Below are positions 47,859-57,600 of a stretch of 64,000 bases of DNA, piece after piece. The position numbers and the translations under genes were made by a program. How positions within the stretch are numbered: position 1 is the first letter of the stretch; each line of letters begins with the position of its first letter. The notes below the pieces were generated by a model. The model worked only from the letters and a program-made list of their open reading frames with translations, ran no database searches and was not told where the DNA came from. Source of the stretch: a virus; the IMG/VR virus record IMGVR_UViG_3300037493_003022, positions 1-64,000 of that record, one strand, 5' to 3'.

Positions 47859-48542
47859 TTAATCATTCAACCTAGTTACGGTCGTGAGGTCGAACTCATA
47901 AGCCGCATCTTTGGTTGACACACCTTCTTCGAATGAATTTACCTCAATTTCGACAGTGCCCACAACTTTGTGTCTGTCGGTCTCATCGTACTCAACGGGT
48001 GCGAGATAGGCGATGACGAGGAGACTCAACGACTTGTGATAAATCATTGTGTCCACGTCTTCTTCGTCAAGAGAAACTAGAGCGCCACTCCAGCTAACCC
48101 AAACGGTTATGTTCTCTCCGTCAATGTTACGGACAGTCATGTACCCGCGAATAGGAGTTCGTCTCAGAAAAGCTTCGAATACTAGATCCCTATCTTCTCC
48201 CGCCATATTTCGATGCCACGTATCCAAAACGTACTGAACTTTATACGCCGTTGGTTTTTGTCGCATTATTCTTTCGGCGGGACTAGGAACTACATCGACA
48301 GATAGCTCTTCCTCATCATCGTCGTCACAGTGCTGCAAATTGGCGAAATCTGGAGTCATGTTAGCGAACAGAATAGAGATAGATGGAAAGGTTCTTTCTG
48401 TAGTCTGCTCTGTATTTGGTCTCTCTATGAAAACCTCAACAGGAGTCAACGTAGAATTAGGTCCGACTGGGATGCGCAGACCTGAATACCTACTAACAAA
48501 GGCTTCGTCTATCAACTTCAGAGTAGTAGCTTGTGTCGGCAT
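47859..48542 (-). CDS. Neck or tail-terminator protein
   Basis: 227 aa. It resembles in size and location tail-terminator/neck proteins of myoviruses, lying between connector and sheath genes. A motif FPSISILFANMTPDF near 51-65 and VQYVLDTWHRNMAGEDRDLVFEAFLRRTP near 101-129 suggest the alpha/beta terminator fold. A Glu/Asp-rich acidic loop (DDDDEEE) lies at about 73-80. Assignment is by context. A strong AAGGAGGAAGGGG site precedes the ATG. The 102 nt between it and the sheath gene contain no supported gene. Confidence 0.6.
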   Translation of the reverse strand: MPTQATTLKLIDEAFVSRYSGLRIPVGPNSTLTPVEVFIERPNTEQTTERTFPSISILFANMTPDFANLQHCDDDDEEELSVDVVPSPAERIMRQKPTAYKVQYVLDTWHRNMAGEDRDLVFEAFLRRTPIRGYMTVRNIDGENITVWVSWSGALVSLDEEDVDTMIYHKSLSLLVIAYLAPVEYDETDRHKVVGTVEIEVNSFEEGVSTKDAAYEFDLTTVTRLND

Positions 48543-48553
48543 CCCCTTCCTCC

Positions 48554-49054
48554 TTAAAATACTTTCATGCGAATGTCAGAAAACTCCAACAGTCTCTGGA
48601 ATTGGTCTGTTTGAAACATCTCTTCAAACACGACTCTCCACAATGGCCTAGGAGGAATTCTACCTTCTTCTGTATCAACTCCGTACTCCAACCACTTAGC
48701 TATCTGCTCATACGACGTATTTGTGCGTTTAGAAACACCTGTCGGTCGTATGACTAACTCAAATTGGTACTTGCCTATCTGAGCCATATCCCAGTTGATT
48801 CCTTTTTTGTAATCCTTTGACTCCACATAGATTACATCATGGCCTTTCAACTTTATTGTTTTTGCTGCTAGTGGTTGCCAAGGAAGGTCTTGTGCATCGA
48901 TATGACCAACAAGAAGGCTAGTAACTTTACGTCCAAGTGCATCTAGTCTATCGAGACATTTGTCTTCGTAGTTGAACTTCAGATCCATGAAATACGCATC
49001 CCATAGATCCCAGTCCCCATAGAAGTAGATGTACTTAGAACGACTTCGACTCAT
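48554..49054 (-). CDS. Head-tail joining/neck protein (HK97 gp10-like)
   Basis: 166 aa. Basic N-terminus, then a section with LDALGRKVTSLLVGHIDAQDLPWQPLAAKTIKLKG, and YEQIAKWLEYGVDTEEGRIPPRPLWRVVFEEM near the end. The RPLWR and IPPRP pattern is typical of HK97 gp10-type connector/tail-completion proteins. The start overlaps the preceding stop by ATGA. Confidence 0.55.
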   Translation of the reverse strand: MSRSRSKYIYFYGDWDLWDAYFMDLKFNYEDKCLDRLDALGRKVTSLLVGHIDAQDLPWQPLAAKTIKLKGHDVIYVESKDYKKGINWDMAQIGKYQFELVIRPTGVSKRTNTSYEQIAKWLEYGVDTEEGRIPPRPLWRVVFEEMFQTDQFQRLLEFSDIRMKVF

Positions 49055-49476
49055 GGGTCACGATGGCCCTGGATCGTATTGGCGAGAACTACCACCATGA
49101 GGAAATGCGTAGACACTTGTCCTGTAGCTTGTACTTTTTCAATTTTGTATCTGCGGTTAAACCAAGCCACCTCACCATCGGTCGATACCCACTCTCCGTC
49201 AGCAGCAGAAGGAAAGCGCCGGATAAGTTCTCTCCTGGAGAACAGGAAAGCAACTTCATAGCGTTCTCCGTTTCCAATAACGGAAATCTGTTCAGGAGTG
49301 GGTCTGTGGATAGCTCTTCCGCGTATCGTAACTGGTGTTCCGAAGGTCTTTGTTCTTTGTTTGTAGATGTCTACGGTATCGCTCACATACGGATGGTAAA
49401 CGATAGCGGTACTTCTGAACTCGTTAGTCAGTAGTTCGTCGAGCCGTGCGTCGATTGCTGACTCTTGTGAACTCAT
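49051..49476 (-). CDS. Head-tail connector protein (unknown family)
   Basis: 141 aa, beta-rich, with YHPYVSDTVDIYKQRTKTFGTPVTIRGRAIHRP at about 27-60. The size, OB/SH3-like strand pattern and position match stopper-type connectors (HK97 gp7/SPP1 gp16 functional class). Linked by ATGA overlaps on both sides to the neighbouring head-completion genes. Confidence 0.55.
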   Translation of the reverse strand: MSSQESAIDARLDELLTNEFRSTAIVYHPYVSDTVDIYKQRTKTFGTPVTIRGRAIHRPTPEQISVIGNGERYEVAFLFSRRELIRRFPSAADGEWVSTDGEVAWFNRRYKIEKVQATGQVSTHFLMVVVLANTIQGHRDP

Positions 49477-50246
49477 ACTACTACCGCCGTCACGATGTTG
49501 CTATTCGAGGACAAAACATTTCTGTCGTAAACTCTGATTCGATAATAGTACGTTCCGACTGCCAGATCTTCATCTATGTATTCGGCTGTGTGGTTATCGG
49601 AAATCAGAGCTATCCTTGTCTCGTCTAGCATTGACGCCAGTAGACCTCTGTAAACCTCGTAACAAGAGAAGGTCTCGTCGTACAGAGGAGTCCATGCGAG
49701 TTCTACGTTGCGCACGTCAAGCAACCTGGAAAGAACAACTGCGTCAGGGCCGTTGTCGAGAACACGTCTCTTCCACCCACCTGTGGTCAAAGAGATCCTC
49801 TTCAGGATGCCAGTCTCGATCTCCTGAGAGGTTTCTGTCCCGGCGTTTTTTAGTTCCCCGTCGTACTCATCCTGAAGATCCCTGGCGAGTTTGAGCCAGG
49901 TGTCTGCAGTAGACTCCGAGGTAGCTGCGGGGTACTCAACGTGAAGGTCTGGAACTTGAATTCGAGAAAAGTCTGGATTAGCTCCTCCAGAACCCATCGA
50001 TTCTTCTTCCAGATCGTGAGACGCCCTCATATGGCACATCTCGATTGTAGCAAGCTTCACGATTAAGAAAACGCGCCTAGTAGGAACGTCATCTACGACC
50101 GCGTAGTCTTGGTTCCAATCCGTATTGTACTTTTGGAGGGCGAAGTCGATGGCATCTTCGTAATAGCCGTCCTCGAAGACTCTTGTCTCTCCGAAATCAG
50201 CTATTCTACGACGCACCTTGTCGATGATTTGAGATACAGTGGCCAC
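49473..50246 (-). CDS. Head completion/adaptor protein fused to an FN3-like domain
   Basis: 257 aa starting at a GTG, with GGAG about 9 nt upstream overlapping the end of the previous gene. The N-terminal 170 residues are helical (VSQIIDKVRRRIADFG..., YEDAIDFALQKYNTDWNQDY), fitting an adaptor that docks under the portal. The C-terminal 90 residues look like a fibronectin type III domain: VELAWTPLYDETFSCYEVYRG ... AEYIDEDLAVGTYYYRIRVYD. FN3-like domains on phage particles are usually surface exposed and may bind carbohydrate. Confidence 0.65.
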   Translation of the reverse strand: MATVSQIIDKVRRRIADFGETRVFEDGYYEDAIDFALQKYNTDWNQDYAVVDDVPTRRVFLIVKLATIEMCHMRASHDLEEESMGSGGANPDFSRIQVPDLHVEYPAATSESTADTWLKLARDLQDEYDGELKNAGTETSQEIETGILKRISLTTGGWKRRVLDNGPDAVVLSRLLDVRNVELAWTPLYDETFSCYEVYRGLLASMLDETRIALISDNHTAEYIDEDLAVGTYYYRIRVYDRNVLSSNSNIVTAVVV

Positions 50247-50252
50247 ACTCGA

Positions 50253-50582
50253 TTACTCCACAAGTCCGTGAGCCCTCAGATGGGCAATAACGTCCTTTGT
50301 ATCCAAGATCGTTTTGCCAACCTTCAGTTCGATCCACTTGCCAACAAACTTTTTGCAAGTTTTCAAGGCTTTTGCAGAGGCTAGATTCTCAGAAATCGCT
50401 GTTGGCAATGCAATCTTTGCTTCTTTTGAAGGAACAATTTTTACAGGCTCAATTACGATCTCTGGTTCTGGTTCCGGAAACTCTTCTACGAGTTCGTCGC
50501 TCATCGGAGTTTCATACGCGCTGGCGTCCACGAATTGCTTCTCCAATGTCAAAGACCTCGACAGTTTCTTTCTTACAGCCAT
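50253..50582 (-). CDS. Small acidic protein after the capsid gene
   Basis: 109 aa. Residues 15-60 are Glu/Pro rich (VEEFPEPEPEIVIEPVKIVP), then a Lys-rich folded C-terminus (KTCKKFVGKWIELKVGKTI...). Its place between capsid and connector genes is common for minor head or linker proteins. AGAGAGG precedes the ATG. No family recognised. Confidence 0.55.
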   Translation of the reverse strand: MAVRKKLSRSLTLEKQFVDASAYETPMSDELVEEFPEPEPEIVIEPVKIVPSKEAKIALPTAISENLASAKALKTCKKFVGKWIELKVGKTILDTKDVIAHLRAHGLVE

Positions 50583-50602
50583 GAAACCTCTCTCTGGACT
50601 AA

Positions 50603-50647
50603 ATCCCCTCGAAGAAACTGGAGTAGAAACAGCTCCTCCGAGGGGAT
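50603..50647 (-). terminator. Hairpin directly after the major capsid gene
   Basis: ATCCCCTCG (50603-50611) pairs perfectly with CGAGGGGAT (50639-50647), and an inner GGAG/CTCC stem lies in the 27-nt loop. It sits 16 nt beyond the capsid stop. There is no U-tract, so it may instead protect or set the 3' end of an abundant capsid mRNA, or act as a partial terminator. Confidence 0.55.
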
Positions 50648-50662
50648 AGCCGTGATCCGAAA

Positions 50663-51622
50663 TCAGACGGTCTGGATCCTGACGATGAAGTCGTCTTCCA
50701 GAATGGCAGTGCCCATGATGCTGTACCAGGCGAGAGAGTGGCGACGGCCGAAGTCTTTCACGCCATCATCGCGCATCTCGACAGGCAGAGCGGTAGCTTT
50801 CGCGTAGGCACTGTCCGAGAACAGAACCGCTTCATAGACATCCGCCGCAGTGCCGCCGACAGCCGAATCGACGAAGGCAGCGAGATAACCAGGATCGGCT
50901 GAGCCCACGGCGCCGTTGCGACAGTGAGTCGTGCCGACGAAGACGACATCTTCCCAGCGACCCAGCTCGCCGTTGAAGAGGGCGCGAGTCTGGGCGTAGT
51001 TCTGAGCGGATACCCAGTCCGGGTCGCGCTTCAGGTAGGCAGCCTGGTGCGGGTGGAGGAAGCAGACGTAGAAGTCGCCGTTGAACTTCGGCGCGTTCTT
51101 GGTCTGGAGAGTTTCCACACCCTGACGGATGCACTCCACGTCGAAGTAGTCCGTCCCGCCAACGAGGTTGGCGTAGGCAGCGCGGCCACCGGCAAGAACG
51201 ATCTGCGAACCGGCGACGAGAGCATCGCGGCAAGCGAGGTCGTTGACCACCGCGTAATCGCGGCCGAGCTGGATGGCGTATTCTTTCATGAGGTCGTCGA
51301 ACGAAGCCAGGAGCAGCTTCTCGGAGAGGGACACGGCATTGCCCCACTCAGTCACGGTGATCGCCTTCTGAGAAGCACTCATGTTCTTCTCGACCAGGGC
51401 GACGTTCTCCGTGAGCTGACCGCCACGAGAGATGTTGTTGTACTTGTTCATGACGATGGTCTGACCCGGCTGAGCCATCAGCTCAGTCTTCTTGACCGCG
51501 AATTCCTCGAAACGCATGATGCCCTGCGCCTCGTGGAGAATGTCCATCGAGTGAACGTCAAGAATAGCCTGCGGAATGGCCACATAACTACCGGCCGTTG
51601 AAACACCACTGTACGTACCCAT
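50663..51622 (-). CDS. Major capsid protein, N4-gp56-like
   Basis: 319 aa. It opens with YVAIPQAILDVHSMDILHEAQGIMRFEEFAVKKTELMAQPGQTIVMNKYNNISRGGQLTENV, a strong match to the N4-gp56 family of HK97-fold capsid proteins. KAITVTEWGNAVSLSEKLLLASFDDLMKE... follows. It forms the shell around the scaffold. The ribosome site GAGGAGG is strong, consistent with high expression. It lies downstream of the scaffold gene with a 32-nt gap. A hairpin follows the stop. Confidence 0.9.
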   Translation of the reverse strand: MGTYSGVSTAGSYVAIPQAILDVHSMDILHEAQGIMRFEEFAVKKTELMAQPGQTIVMNKYNNISRGGQLTENVALVEKNMSASQKAITVTEWGNAVSLSEKLLLASFDDLMKEYAIQLGRDYAVVNDLACRDALVAGSQIVLAGGRAAYANLVGGTDYFDVECIRQGVETLQTKNAPKFNGDFYVCFLHPHQAAYLKRDPDWVSAQNYAQTRALFNGELGRWEDVVFVGTTHCRNGAVGSADPGYLAAFVDSAVGGTAADVYEAVLFSDSAYAKATALPVEMRDDGVKDFGRRHSLAWYSIMGTAILEDDFIVRIQTV

Positions 51623-51654
51623 GAATAAACCTCCTCAGGTTTGGTTACCGGAGA

Positions 51655-52398
51655 TCAAATAGCCCCGGATCTTTGCTTTGCATCGAGCAGGATTTGAGCG
51701 CGACGCTTTTCGTATTCTTCGCCCTTTAGTGAGGCAATTGCTTCTCGAGTCTGAGGAGTCAAACCGAGAGAGGGACCGCGACCTTCGGAACCGTTCGGAG
51801 CGAGAGGCCCTGGAAGAGAGTCGGCAACCTTCTTCTGTTGCTCGGCTTTGTACGCTTCCAGAAGTGACATCTCATCTTTCCTTGCGGATTCGATAGCTGC
51901 GTCAATTTCTTGCTCAGAGTTTCCAGTAACCAACTTCTCAAGCTTGACACCGGACTCCCGGATTCGGCGTTCGCGGTAAGCTTTCACCTCGAACTCGCGA
52001 ATTTGAGCCGCTGCGATGCTGGCCGTCTCTTCGATAGCCTTCTCGAGCTTTTGGTTGTTCTCTCTGAGAGCCTTCAATTCGTTTGCCACTGACTCAAGTT
52101 CCGAAGCCTTGCCCTGCCTAATCGAATCGAGATCGGTCTGCGTAGCCTTGAGTTTGCTTTCGAGTTCTTTGGCAAGCTCTTCGGCTTTGGCTTTTGCAGT
52201 TTTCTGCTCTTCGAGTTTGCCAAACACCTTTGATTTCTCATCGGCGCGAGCTTTCTCAACGAGAGCGTTTACCTGCTCTTCCGTTAGAACTTTTCCCTGG
52301 GCTGGAACTTGGCTCTGAGGTGTCGAGTCGGGTGTCTGTCCAGAAGTCGATGGCTCCTGAACCTTCTGTGTCGAATTCGTATCTTTGTTGTCGCTCAT
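51655..52398 (-). CDS. Capsid scaffolding protein
   Basis: 247 aa. A disordered Ser/Thr/Gln-rich N-terminus (1-35) is followed by a long heptad coiled coil (about 38-145, Glu/Lys/Ala rich) and a short C-terminal domain (EAIASLKGEEYEKRRAQILLD), the usual structure of scaffolds that guide HK97-fold shells. It lies immediately before the capsid gene. GGAGGGCAC precedes the ATG. No protease motif is seen. Confidence 0.82.
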   Translation of the reverse strand: MSDNKDTNSTQKVQEPSTSGQTPDSTPQSQVPAQGKVLTEEQVNALVEKARADEKSKVFGKLEEQKTAKAKAEELAKELESKLKATQTDLDSIRQGKASELESVANELKALRENNQKLEKAIEETASIAAAQIREFEVKAYRERRIRESGVKLEKLVTGNSEQEIDAAIESARKDEMSLLEAYKAEQQKKVADSLPGPLAPNGSEGRGPSLGLTPQTREAIASLKGEEYEKRRAQILLDAKQRSGAI

Positions 52399-52437
52399 GT
52401 GCCCTCCGGTTTGTCTTTGCTATATCTCGTTTGGGTA

Positions 52438-52638
52438 TTACGCCAAACGGGGATCGCGAACAGTGGTCTTCATATCATCGGGTTTGACGCTGTTGGACTT
52501 GCTGGAAGGGGAGCCGCTGACCTTGCCTGTGTTCCGCTGACCCTTGGTGTAGGGGAACTCCAGAGTGGCGCCGCGACCACCGTTGTCGGTCTTCCCGTTG
52601 TTCCCACTGCTGACGTTCCCTGCTGAATTCGTACCCAT
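52438..52638 (-). CDS. Small Gly/Asn/Ser-rich protein before scaffold
   Basis: 66 aa, Gly, Asn, Ser and Lys rich, probably disordered at the start, ending in DDMKTTVRDPRLA. An AAGGAGGATTTC ribosome site precedes the ATG at 52638. It is the first gene after a candidate promoter (52673-52702). Function unknown, perhaps a minor head protein. Confidence 0.6.
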   Translation of the reverse strand: MGTNSAGNVSSGNNGKTDNGGRGATLEFPYTKGQRNTGKVSGSPSSKSNSVKPDDMKTTVRDPRLA

Positions 52639-52672
52639 GAAATCCTCCTTGGTTTTGTTTAGCCTTCATTAC

Positions 52673-52702
52673 AGTATCGAAAGAACACCTGTCACAGTCA
52701 AG
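52673..52702 (-). promoter_or_regulatory. Candidate sigma70-type promoter for head genes
   Basis: Minus-strand TTGACT (52697-52702) and GATACT (52673-52678) are separated by 18 nt. The -35 matches 5 of 6 and the -10 4 of 6 consensus bases. It lies in the 153-nt non-coding gap between portal stop and the small Gly-rich gene, where expression of scaffold and capsid would start. Confidence 0.42.
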
Positions 52703-52791
52703 TAACTTCTTGTCGAACTGTTGTCTACTAAGAGATAGACTGCGGCGAAGTTTTTGGCAAGTTGCGAGGAGTTACGAATTGAACTTAATGG

Positions 52792-54432
52792 TCAGTCGTC
52801 GTCGGAAGAGGTTTCAGAAGCAGCTTCAACAGAGGACTTTTTCGGAGTTTTGAGAGAACCTGCGGCCTGGTCACCCAGGGTGGAAACAATTTTCTCTCCA
52901 CGGGTTTCATCCGGTCCTCCCTTTGAGAAACCAGAACCTTGTTTTCGAACGTAGTCAAAGGCGATTCCAGCTTCCATATCTTCGGCAAGGTCCTCTCGGG
53001 CCTCTTCGATGATGCTGGAGGTCTCCGACTGCGAGTACCCCATGGCCTCGAGTTCGAGTCTCCGAGTCGAAATTCCAAGTGCCAACCTCTCGCGAGAGAT
53101 TTCGAGATTCTTTCTCTTGTCCTGCGGAAGCGGATCTTCAAATACCACTTCGTTTCTATACTTATTCCCCTCAAGTTTATCCATCTTTGCTGAGAATGAA
53201 GGAGAAGCTAACTCCATATACTTCAGCATGAGTCGGTTGATAAACTTTATCCCCTGTCCATACGTAAGAACCTTAACGTCCCTCTTCTGAATCATAGGAA
53301 GATACTGCATCTGGAGAGCTACTCCAGAAGGTGACGTTACTGTTTTCTCGGCTCCCAAGAATTGTTCAGGGGTATTCGACAACTCCAAGAGAGCCCTCTT
53401 CAGGTTTTCCCAGTGCAAATTAGCGGCACCTAGGTCACCTTTGAGTTCAAGATTTTCTACCTTAGCGCCTTCCGGCAAAGCCCACGTTCTATTGGCACCT
53501 TTTTCTAGATCTTTAAGCTTTGCTCCGTAGATAATGGTCTGCGGAGATGCGTGGTAGTTAACAATATCTGAGATGTCCGTTGCCTTCTCGTTCATCTCTC
53601 TATTCAAATCCATGATGTCAACTAAGTCAGAGATGCCGTAGTATTCACCCGAAAGAGGGTAGTTTGGGATATGCACAATCGGAATTTCACCTAGCGGATT
53701 CACGCTTTCCGAGATCAAATCCCTGTTTTCGTAGTATCTAACTATCGAAGGTCTAATCAGATTCCCAGCCGCGTCGTACACAGGCGACAACCACTCCTCG
53801 ATTTTCAAAACCATGTTGACAGATGTCATCATGTTCAGGTTTCGCCTGGCAGAAGGAGCATACGACTCCTGTTTTTCCCGGTAGGTTGGGGTAATCACGA
53901 TGGCCCGTGTTACCTTTTTTCTATCTACTCCAAAAGGACCACCGAATTCAGGAAATACAAGGTGGCTCGGTATGATGTCTACTCTTGGGTAGGGGTCTTC
54001 CGTTGGGTCGGAACGCTCCCAGCAAACCCTGGCGAAAACGTCTCCCGTGACGCCGCCCTGTTGTCCAGCTTCGATGCACCAGAGGTTTTTGTTATTCTTT
54101 CTCCAGGCTTCCTCAAGGGCGACACGGACAAACTCCCGGTCTTCTGATTCGTCCTGCTCTGTTTCAGGGTTGTCAGGGATAACAACGTCAAAACCTTTGC
54201 TGAACGTAAAATCGTTGTGCAGGTCTACTATCTTCCTGACGTAGTTCATAGTGATAACGGGATCTCCCGAATCACGAACATACGACCAGTGTCTGCCTAG
54301 ATAGTATAGCCAGCACGTTCGATAGAATGCCATCCTTCTGGAGTGCGTCCGATTTATGTCATCTTGAAAGAAGACTTCGAATGCGTCAGATAAGGAAACT
54401 GTTACGTTCGGACTCGGTTGTTGATACGCCAT
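52792..54432 (-). CDS. Portal protein
   Basis: 546 aa. It has YYLGRHWSYVRDSGDPVITMNYVRKIVDLHNDFTFSKGFDVVIPDN in the N-terminal wing and TISDLVDIMDLNREMNEKATDISDIVNYHASPQTIIYG near 275-310, followed by a helical crown (NTPEQFLGAEKTVTSPSGVALQMQYLPMIQKRD) typical of SPP1/N4-type portals. The dodecamer is the DNA gateway that binds the terminase. The C-terminal tail is Ser/acidic. It follows the NUMOD3-like small gene, sharing a single base. Confidence 0.88.
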   Translation of the reverse strand: MAYQQPSPNVTVSLSDAFEVFFQDDINRTHSRRMAFYRTCWLYYLGRHWSYVRDSGDPVITMNYVRKIVDLHNDFTFSKGFDVVIPDNPETEQDESEDREFVRVALEEAWRKNNKNLWCIEAGQQGGVTGDVFARVCWERSDPTEDPYPRVDIIPSHLVFPEFGGPFGVDRKKVTRAIVITPTYREKQESYAPSARRNLNMMTSVNMVLKIEEWLSPVYDAAGNLIRPSIVRYYENRDLISESVNPLGEIPIVHIPNYPLSGEYYGISDLVDIMDLNREMNEKATDISDIVNYHASPQTIIYGAKLKDLEKGANRTWALPEGAKVENLELKGDLGAANLHWENLKRALLELSNTPEQFLGAEKTVTSPSGVALQMQYLPMIQKRDVKVLTYGQGIKFINRLMLKYMELASPSFSAKMDKLEGNKYRNEVVFEDPLPQDKRKNLEISRERLALGISTRRLELEAMGYSQSETSSIIEEAREDLAEDMEAGIAFDYVRKQGSGFSKGGPDETRGEKIVSTLGDQAAGSLKTPKKSSVEAASETSSDDD

Positions 54433-54677
54433 TACCTCTTCTCCTGTAACGCATTATTCTGTGTGTCTTGTCGTGTCTGCGTCTCATTCTCTTTTACACC
54501 AAGATCCCCATACGTCCTAACGACGACATTCTTGCCGGAACCTTCTGCAAAAGCATCCCTCATAAGATCAATTTTTGTCTTCGGAGGTGTCGGTGGAACT
54601 TTTCTAGTCTCATGAAAAAGTTTCATTGACTCCGAAATCTTCCTTCTAGTTTCGTCTGATCGCTGCATTAGTCCCAT
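54432..54677 (-). CDS. Small protein with NUMOD3-like motif
   Basis: 81 aa. Residues 6-20 (RSDETRRKISESMK) closely resemble NUMOD3, a DNA-binding motif found in HNH and GIY-YIG homing endonucleases. There is no nuclease domain. The rest is Pro/Lys rich. Its start overlaps the terminase stop by 10 nt and its end touches the portal ATG. It may be an unusual DNA-binding packaging factor or the remnant of a homing endonuclease. Confidence 0.5.
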   Translation of the reverse strand: MGLMQRSDETRRKISESMKLFHETRKVPPTPPKTKIDLMRDAFAEGSGKNVVVRTYGDLGVKENETQTRQDTQNNALQEKR

Positions 54678-57600
54678 CTCCCATTGTGCCCCGGCCTGCT
54701 AGGACGCCTTGATTTGGGCTCAAACACCTTTCGGAATAAGGCCCCGGCTTCCCTCATATGACTCGCGGCTGTCCATCGGGCTTGTCTTCCAATGAACGGG
54801 TTGTCGGTCTCTTCTACTTCCATTGTGCCCTGAACATTGATTGCCCAGCAAAGAAGCATGGCCGAATCTGGGAAGTCGTCGTAGCAGTTGTCGCCGTCCT
54901 TGGGCTTGTGAACAACCATCTGCTGGCCACGCCACTCTTTTTCAAGGTCGTGCATCTGATTTACGAACTTCTGCCACTTCAAGAGTCGCGTGGCCTGAGC
55001 GCCAGCCGGGAAGGTGAAACGCTTCGAACTGATCTCCTGGGAGAACACTTTGTAGCCAACATCCTTGGATGCCGCCGTGAAAATGAATGGTTCGACATGA
55101 ATGTTGTACTCCATAAGATCCGCTGCGAGTCGGGAGTACACAGGATCGCCCTTACCAGTTGCGTCGATTACAACTTGGCTTATTTGGTAGTTCTTCAGGA
55201 ACTCAAGGATTTGAGGGTGCTGAGCTTCATGGTTGTCTCCATGAAGTTCGAGCCAATTTAGGATGTGGATAGGATACCTGCTTGCCCCGCCAACATCGAT
55301 TGGAGAATCCCAGAACGCTTTTCCAACAGTAACAACGGTAGAGTTCGCGCGTCCAACGTCGATGGCTGCGATGATATTTTCCGTCTTATTATCGTAGGTG
55401 ACTACGTTTGGAGCCCTCTCAAAGTGAACAATCTTCTTGTTCTTGCCTTTTCCGATCTCAATAGTTAGTCGGTTGTCCTTGTCTTTTATTCCGCACTCGT
55501 CGAACAGCTCTGGGTTTACGAACATACCCCGGTCGAGGAGCCAATGAAGTCGATACTTCAGTCTGAAATCGTCAGAATCCTCTCCAAGTCGCTCTATTTC
55601 TTTCAGAATATACTTACGATAACGAGGATTGTACTTCTGTCCAACTGTGTAATCGTACTCGTAATGCCTTCTGTAGCGAGAACGAACAGACCCATCGCTA
55701 ACATCAGCTCGTTTATTACGACGACAGGCTTCATAAAAGTCAGATCTAACTCTGTTACAGGTGCCAATTTTTACGAGAGTACCGGCTGTGTTATGTACGA
55801 CTATATTATTGGCAATGAAATTGTGCGCCGGATCTGGCATCTCTATATCATAAACCTGCTGTTTGCCAGATGATTCAATCGACACAACCCGTTCCCAAAC
55901 TAAGTCGTTGTCTAACTCCTTTGCGTATCTTTTAGATCCAGATCCAACTATAATTGACGCTCGTCTCTTATTTCCTCTGAATTCCAAAACTTTTTCTGCG
56001 ATGACAATCGAGTTACGCTTTCTTTCAACTAGCAGTGGTATGTTTTTGCAGAAAGCTAGTACGCTATCTTTATCTGAAGTATCTAACTTATAATAGATGC
56101 TCCCCTTTTCTGCGTAGCCTTTTCCATTAGAAATAGCTTCGTAGATAGAACTCTGTATTCCAAACTTAATTAGAAGATGAGATACTTCTTCAAGAATAAC
56201 TCTGTTTGCCTGCGATAGTGAGATTGTTACTTTTCGTTCAGTAACTCCTATTGTTCCGTCTGTATCGTATAGTCCTCCTAGGAACGCAGCTACTTCCTCT
56301 TTTTTGCACTCCCAGATATTAGACGGAACCCTCTTTTTATCCTTTGTCTGACCGTAGATGTTGGCGGCTCTCAGGAGATTTATCGCTGGGTTTTTACCTT
56401 TTTTTGAGCCCTCGACTGAACTAATGCAGCGGACTTCTTTGTACTCTCTTCTTGCCGAAGTTGTATGGCCTCGTTCTTCTCGACAAGATCCGAGTTGCCT
56501 AACCATCCAATCGCCAAGGAAGTCATGTAGCTCTTTGTCTTCTCCAGAAAAAGCTGGGCTGCAATCCTTGTGGTACGACCCGTCCCCTACAAGCATTCCT
56601 AGAACCCTGGCCTCCTCGACACCTATGGAATTTGTTCCAAAGAAAGGAACAGCTCTCGGAACTGCTATCTGATAACCAACTTTTATATTCTGGAGCGTTT
56701 CCCATTTCGGTAGTCTCGGATACGCCCTCGGTTTCCAGATGACTGGGTGGTCTAAAGTCCCTGTTATCTTCTTTCCTGAATTCAAAGTCATCGTAAGACA
56801 TTCTTGAATTCCGCTATCTATCTTCCTTATAGGAGTTCCTCTCATGAAATGCAGCGTCTCGGAGAAGCACCCGGTCTCCTTTATTGGCATGTCGTCAAGA
56901 CGAACAATCCTACCGTTTGCCAGTGGAATTAAAGAGTCGCCTGTGATACACGCCGCTGCCATCGGATGGATAGACGCGCGAATCTGGCTGGAAGGAATGT
57001 CCTGCGACTCTTCCAGAAGGATCAAGTGGTAGGTCTTTCCTTCAATCTTCGATTGGGGAGAGGCAGTACCGCAGTCAACGAAGGAACCGTTTGGCAAGAC
57101 CATGTTCTCTCGAACATCGGTCAGATCCATGTCTACGTCGGGGTCTAGGAGGGCAGTTTTAGACTCCTTGGAGTACATTCGGGCCTTCATGCGATTCCAC
57201 ATGATTCCGGCCTGAAGGTAGTTGGGAGCATAAATGCCTATCCAAACTCCTCTTTCGAACTTCTTTATTCTCTCATCGTGAGGAAGATTTTTGGCTAGGA
57301 TTGGAAGGAGTACAGATAACCCGCATACAGTTACGGCTACCGTTTCAGTGTTGTGAGTTACTGTTCCATCTTCAAGCAAGAAACGCTTATTTCCGTCCAA
57401 CACGAAACCAAAATAGCTCCCGTTACCAGCTTTTGTTATTGAAAAACAATACTTGTCTAAGCCGTTAGAGGATCTTATACCTCTAAAAAGATGCTCTTTC
57501 CCTAATACTTCCTGTATATGAACGTCCCTGACACTGTTTTCTGAGACATCGAACAGGGTAAGTATGTGACTTTCATTTACGGTGTACCTACTGTACCTGG

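Noticed and set aside
52475-52669. 64-aa frame overlapping the small Gly-rich gene
   Set aside because: Arg/Gln-rich shadow frame. The 66-aa frame has the AAGGAGG ribosome site and fits the gene order.
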